A stretch of 15,023 bases of DNA from CBDTTM01 sp965363355 (lineage in GTDB: Bacteria > Bacillota > Negativicutes > Selenomonadales > Selenomonadaceae): NCBI GenBank assembly GCA_965363355.1, contig CBDTTM010000045.1, forward strand, positions 1-15,023, given 5' to 3'. Made by a program: the position numbers and the translations under genes. The notes under the pieces are model-generated. The model saw nothing but the letters and a program-made list of their open reading frames with translations. It was not told the DNA's origin and searched no databases. Shown here piece by piece: positions 13,233 through 15,023 of the stretch (the stretch's first letter is position 1; each line of letters opens with the position of its first letter).

Positions 13233-13261
13233 ATGTTATCATAGCTGCGTATACTTGTCAA
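13233..13261 (-). promoter_or_regulatory. promoter of the met operon
   Basis: On the minus strand an exact -35 TTGACA (13256-13261) lies 17 bases from a -10 TAACAT (13233-13238). The predicted start near 13226 leaves a leader of only 20-35 bases, too short for a SAM riboswitch or T-box. Inverted repeats CTATG/CATAG (13222-13226 and 13240-13244) and AAACATA/TATGTTT (13200-13206 and 13223-13229) overlap the -10 and start region and could be operators. Confidence 0.65.
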
Positions 13262-13289
13262 TATCTTTCCAGCATTATTTCCAAACTTT

Positions 13290-14531
13290 TCAAGCGGAAA
13301 AATGCAGCTTGCCGCGCTTAAGTCCATACAATATTGCTGCAATAGCAACGCATGCGGCATAAGCACCTGCGGCCAAGATCAGAAACATCCACTGATATCC
13401 ACTTAGCCCCGGCATCAAATCCAAAGCTCGACCAATCATCGCCGATTGCATCATCGCCGTGATCTGCCACACGAATATAGACAATGCCATTGCCGTTCCC
13501 AATATATTTCGATTGATGAAATCTACTGCCACAAGATTCAGCGGTCCCATATGCGCAAATGACACTACGCCTAAAAGCACTACAAAAAGCCAAAGCAACG
13601 CTTCCGTATGAATCAATGGCAAACACAAGAGCAACGTGCCCAAACAAAACAAATCGACCAGTAAAAAATAATACCGGCCTTTTTTGCTGCCTCTTGTAAC
13701 AATGCCGGTCAGCGGCAATGAAAAACAGCCGGTCAAACCAAACACCAACATCATTTTGCTTACTGTCCCCGCATCTACCCCCGCCCCATGGAGCAGGTAC
13801 GTAGTCACCCATGTGTTCACGCCCCAAGAGGTGTATAACGCCCCTGCATAACTGATTAAACAAAGGATGAATCCTTTATTTTTCAGAAGCTGGCCAATGG
13901 CCTTACGGCTGATTGGTGATTTTTTTGTTTTTTTGCTTTCATTTAAAGAAACGTTCTGCGGCTTATCTTTCATAAAAAATGCCAAAATAAGTATGTTCAA
14001 AAGGCATAAGAGGGCTATGCCAATAAAGGCAAATTCCCAGCGAAGCTCTTTCACCGCATAGGGAACATAAACATTTGTTATCATGACCGCTATCGTCGCT
14101 CCTGTATTTAAAAGCCCGCAAACAAAATCTTGTTCACTGCTAGGAAAATACTCCACGATTACTTTTATGCAGAGCGGCCAAACCATGACTCCCATCATAC
14201 CTATCAAGAATTGGCTCAAAAGGATCGACTGGAAAGACCCTTTGCCGCCTGCCCCGATCAAAACGCAGCAGCCTAAAGCCGATAGGCTCAGCAGCAGCAA
14301 TCGTTTCGCTGAAAATCGATCGACAAGCATTCCTCCGGGAAGCTGAAACAAAAGTCGGCCAAATGCCACCGCAGCTACAATCACACTGCACTGCCCCATA
14401 GAAAAAGCAAATACATTGGCTGCTAGCGGCACAAATGGATTCCACGATAAATAAACAACATATTGCGTCATGAATGCCATATAGATAAAAAGAAAAACAA
14501 CCCAACGATACGAAGAACGCAATGCATTCAT
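13290..14531 (-). CDS. major facilitator superfamily transporter, substrate unknown
   Basis: This 413-residue integral membrane protein has about twelve hydrophobic helices and a central charged loop near 190-215 (DKPQNVSLNESKKTKK), the usual 6+6 layout. The MFS loop 2-3 signature appears as GGMLVDRFSAKR (66-77). Substrate cannot be inferred; it resembles organic-anion or NarK-like members only in general form. Start: GGGAG directly touches the ATG at 14531, an unusual spacing, and a TTG three codons later (14522) would be better placed, so the true N-terminus may be shorter by three residues. I see no clear terminator after it, so some transcription could run into the met operon 85-100 bases downstream. 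Confidence 0.88.
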   Translation of the reverse strand: MNALRSSYRWVVFLFIYMAFMTQYVVYLSWNPFVPLAANVFAFSMGQCSVIVAAVAFGRLLFQLPGGMLVDRFSAKRLLLLSLSALGCCVLIGAGGKGSFQSILLSQFLIGMMGVMVWPLCIKVIVEYFPSSEQDFVCGLLNTGATIAVMITNVYVPYAVKELRWEFAFIGIALLCLLNILILAFFMKDKPQNVSLNESKKTKKSPISRKAIGQLLKNKGFILCLISYAGALYTSWGVNTWVTTYLLHGAGVDAGTVSKMMLVFGLTGCFSLPLTGIVTRGSKKGRYYFLLVDLFCLGTLLLCLPLIHTEALLWLFVVLLGVVSFAHMGPLNLVAVDFINRNILGTAMALSIFVWQITAMMQSAMIGRALDLMPGLSGYQWMFLILAAGAYAACVAIAAILYGLKRGKLHFSA

Positions 14532-14557
14532 CTCCCAATAGTAAAATCAACTTTTTT

Positions 14558-14566
14558 ATTATAACA
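14558..14566 (-). promoter_or_regulatory. extended -10 promoter of the MFS transporter gene
   Basis: On the minus strand TGTTATAAT gives a perfect TATAAT (14558-14563) with the TG extension. No good -35 is seen at 16-18 bases. The predicted leader is about 20 bases. Confidence 0.55.
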
Positions 14567-14607
14567 CTATTTGAGATGCTTGACTTCTCTGCACTTAAGA
14601 AAAATAA

Positions 14608-14648
14608 GAATAAAAGCAAGATTTTTACGTAAAACCTTGCTTTTATTC
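14608..14648 (-). terminator. terminator-like hairpin in a divergent intergenic region
   Basis: The arms GAATAAAAGCAAG (14608-14620) and CTTGCTTTTATTC (14636-14648) pair perfectly, and the interior (ATTTTTACGTAAAAC) is itself nearly self-complementary. On the minus strand the stem is followed by TTATTTTTC, so it should stop leftward transcripts. Both known neighbours point away from it, so what it terminates is not clear. Confidence 0.65.
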
Positions 14649-14657
14649 GGAATAAAC

Positions 14658-14685
14658 CTTACAATTTATTGTAGGTATTTATAAA
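14658..14685 (+). promoter_or_regulatory. candidate promoter and operator for the YgbA-family gene
   Basis: A -35-like CTTACA (14658-14663) and a -10 TATAAA (14680-14685) are separated by 16 bases, with a predicted start about 15 bases before the ATG. An inverted repeat TACAA-TTTA-TTGTA (14660-14673) lies between them, a good position for a repressor site. Confidence 0.4.
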
Positions 14686-14706
14686 TTGCAAATAAGGGTG
14701 ATTTAA

Positions 14707-15023
14707 ATGGGAATTTTATCAAGATTTTTACCGAAGAAAAAACCAATCGAAATAAAGAATACGGTACCTAAAGAAAAAGAAAATATCCGTAAGACTTTTG
14801 GCGTCTATTGCCATAACCACCACAAGGTAAACGGTGACAAAACGCTTTGCCCTAAATGTACCGCTTTGCTGGCAACGGTTATGCTTAAAATGCAACGCTG
14901 TCCTTACGGCATAACCAAACCGATTTGTGAACGCTGTGACATTCCTTGTTTTGGCACAAAACAAACCGAAGAGTTCCGCCAAATCATGAGCAGTACCCAA
15001 AGACGTATGCTTTTCAAACATCC
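14707..15023 (+). CDS. ygbA: YgbA family protein (nitrous oxide-stimulated promoter family), partial
   Basis: The first 105 codons are present and the gene runs off the right edge. After a basic N-terminus (FLPKKKP), the pattern YCHNHHK (34-40), LCPKC (47-51), RCPYG (64-68), KPICERC (71-77), IPC (79-81) and RRMLFKHP matches the cysteine-rich YgbA_NO family as I recall it (CxxHH, LCxxC, CPxxxxKPxCxxCxxHC, RML.HP). Members are induced by nitrosative stress in E. coli; the molecular function is not established, and the conserved cysteines and histidines suggest a metal or Fe-S site. The second HC of the family motif is PC here. AAGGGTGA lies six bases before the ATG. It is divergent from the MFS gene. 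The end is not in the window. Confidence 0.8.
   Translation, partial: MGILSRFLPKKKPIEIKNTVPKEKENIRKTFGVYCHNHHKVNGDKTLCPKCTALLATVMLKMQRCPYGITKPICERCDIPCFGTKQTEEFRQIMSSTQRRMLFKH

Noticed and set aside
13318..13863. 181-codon minus-strand open frame inside the MFS gene, in another frame
   Set aside because: Translation is low-complexity and unlike a known protein; the overlapping MFS frame has clear membrane helices and a signature motif.
1..15023. CRISPR array, insertion sequence, tRNA, rRNA or prophage genes
   Set aside because: None seen: no regularly spaced repeats, no transposase or integrase motifs, no tRNA-like cloverleaf noticed by eye. The window reads as core chromosome.

Overview
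The window looks like chromosome from an anaerobic, diderm Firmicute of the class Negativicutes (Selenomonas/Veillonella relatives). The best clue is a fold-type III lysine/ornithine decarboxylase. As I recall it, this protein closely follows the Selenomonas ruminantium enzyme, whose cadaverine is attached to peptidoglycan in that group. Other support comes from a clostridial-type AbrB and dTMP kinase and from low-to-moderate GC. The genus cannot be fixed by eye.

Layout. abrB is on the + strand at the left and converges on a long run of minus-strand genes, with a shared terminator between them. Reading leftwards in transcription order, the minus-strand units are: (1) an MFS transporter; (2) metQ2-metN-metI-metQ1, an ABC importer of the methionine family with two different binding lipoproteins, ending in a strong terminator at 9741-9782; (3) a lysine/ornithine decarboxylase and a 69-residue two-helix membrane protein, ending in a terminator at 8130-8167; (4) a DegS-like histidine kinase, an arginine/lysine/ornithine decarboxylase of the SpeA/YaaO type and dTMP kinase, ending in a terminator at 4549-4589; (5) yaaR-holB-ricT-trmN6-rsmI, mostly overlapping genes. 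At the right edge a partial gene of the YgbA (nitrous oxide-stimulated promoter) family runs on the + strand.

Units 4 and 5 plus abrB reproduce the Bacillus subtilis order speA(yaaO)-tmk-darA-yaaR-holB-ricT-yabA-yabB-yazA-rsmI-abrB, but darA, yabA and yazA are missing. The genes combine DNA precursor synthesis (tmk), the clamp loader (holB), RNA modification (trmN6, rsmI), RNA-maturation control (ricT) and polyamine synthesis.

The most unusual element is the 256-base gap at 7924-8179. It holds four exact DnaA boxes (TTATCCACA) and two one-mismatch copies within 156 bases. Two exact copies form an inverted pair, and another pair forms the two arms of an intrinsic terminator. The cluster lies just upstream of a candidate promoter for the degS-decarboxylase-tmk unit. 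It may be part of an origin, a DnaA-titrating site, or a DnaA-controlled promoter. The same syntenic block lacks yabA, which in Bacillus encodes a DnaA inhibitor.
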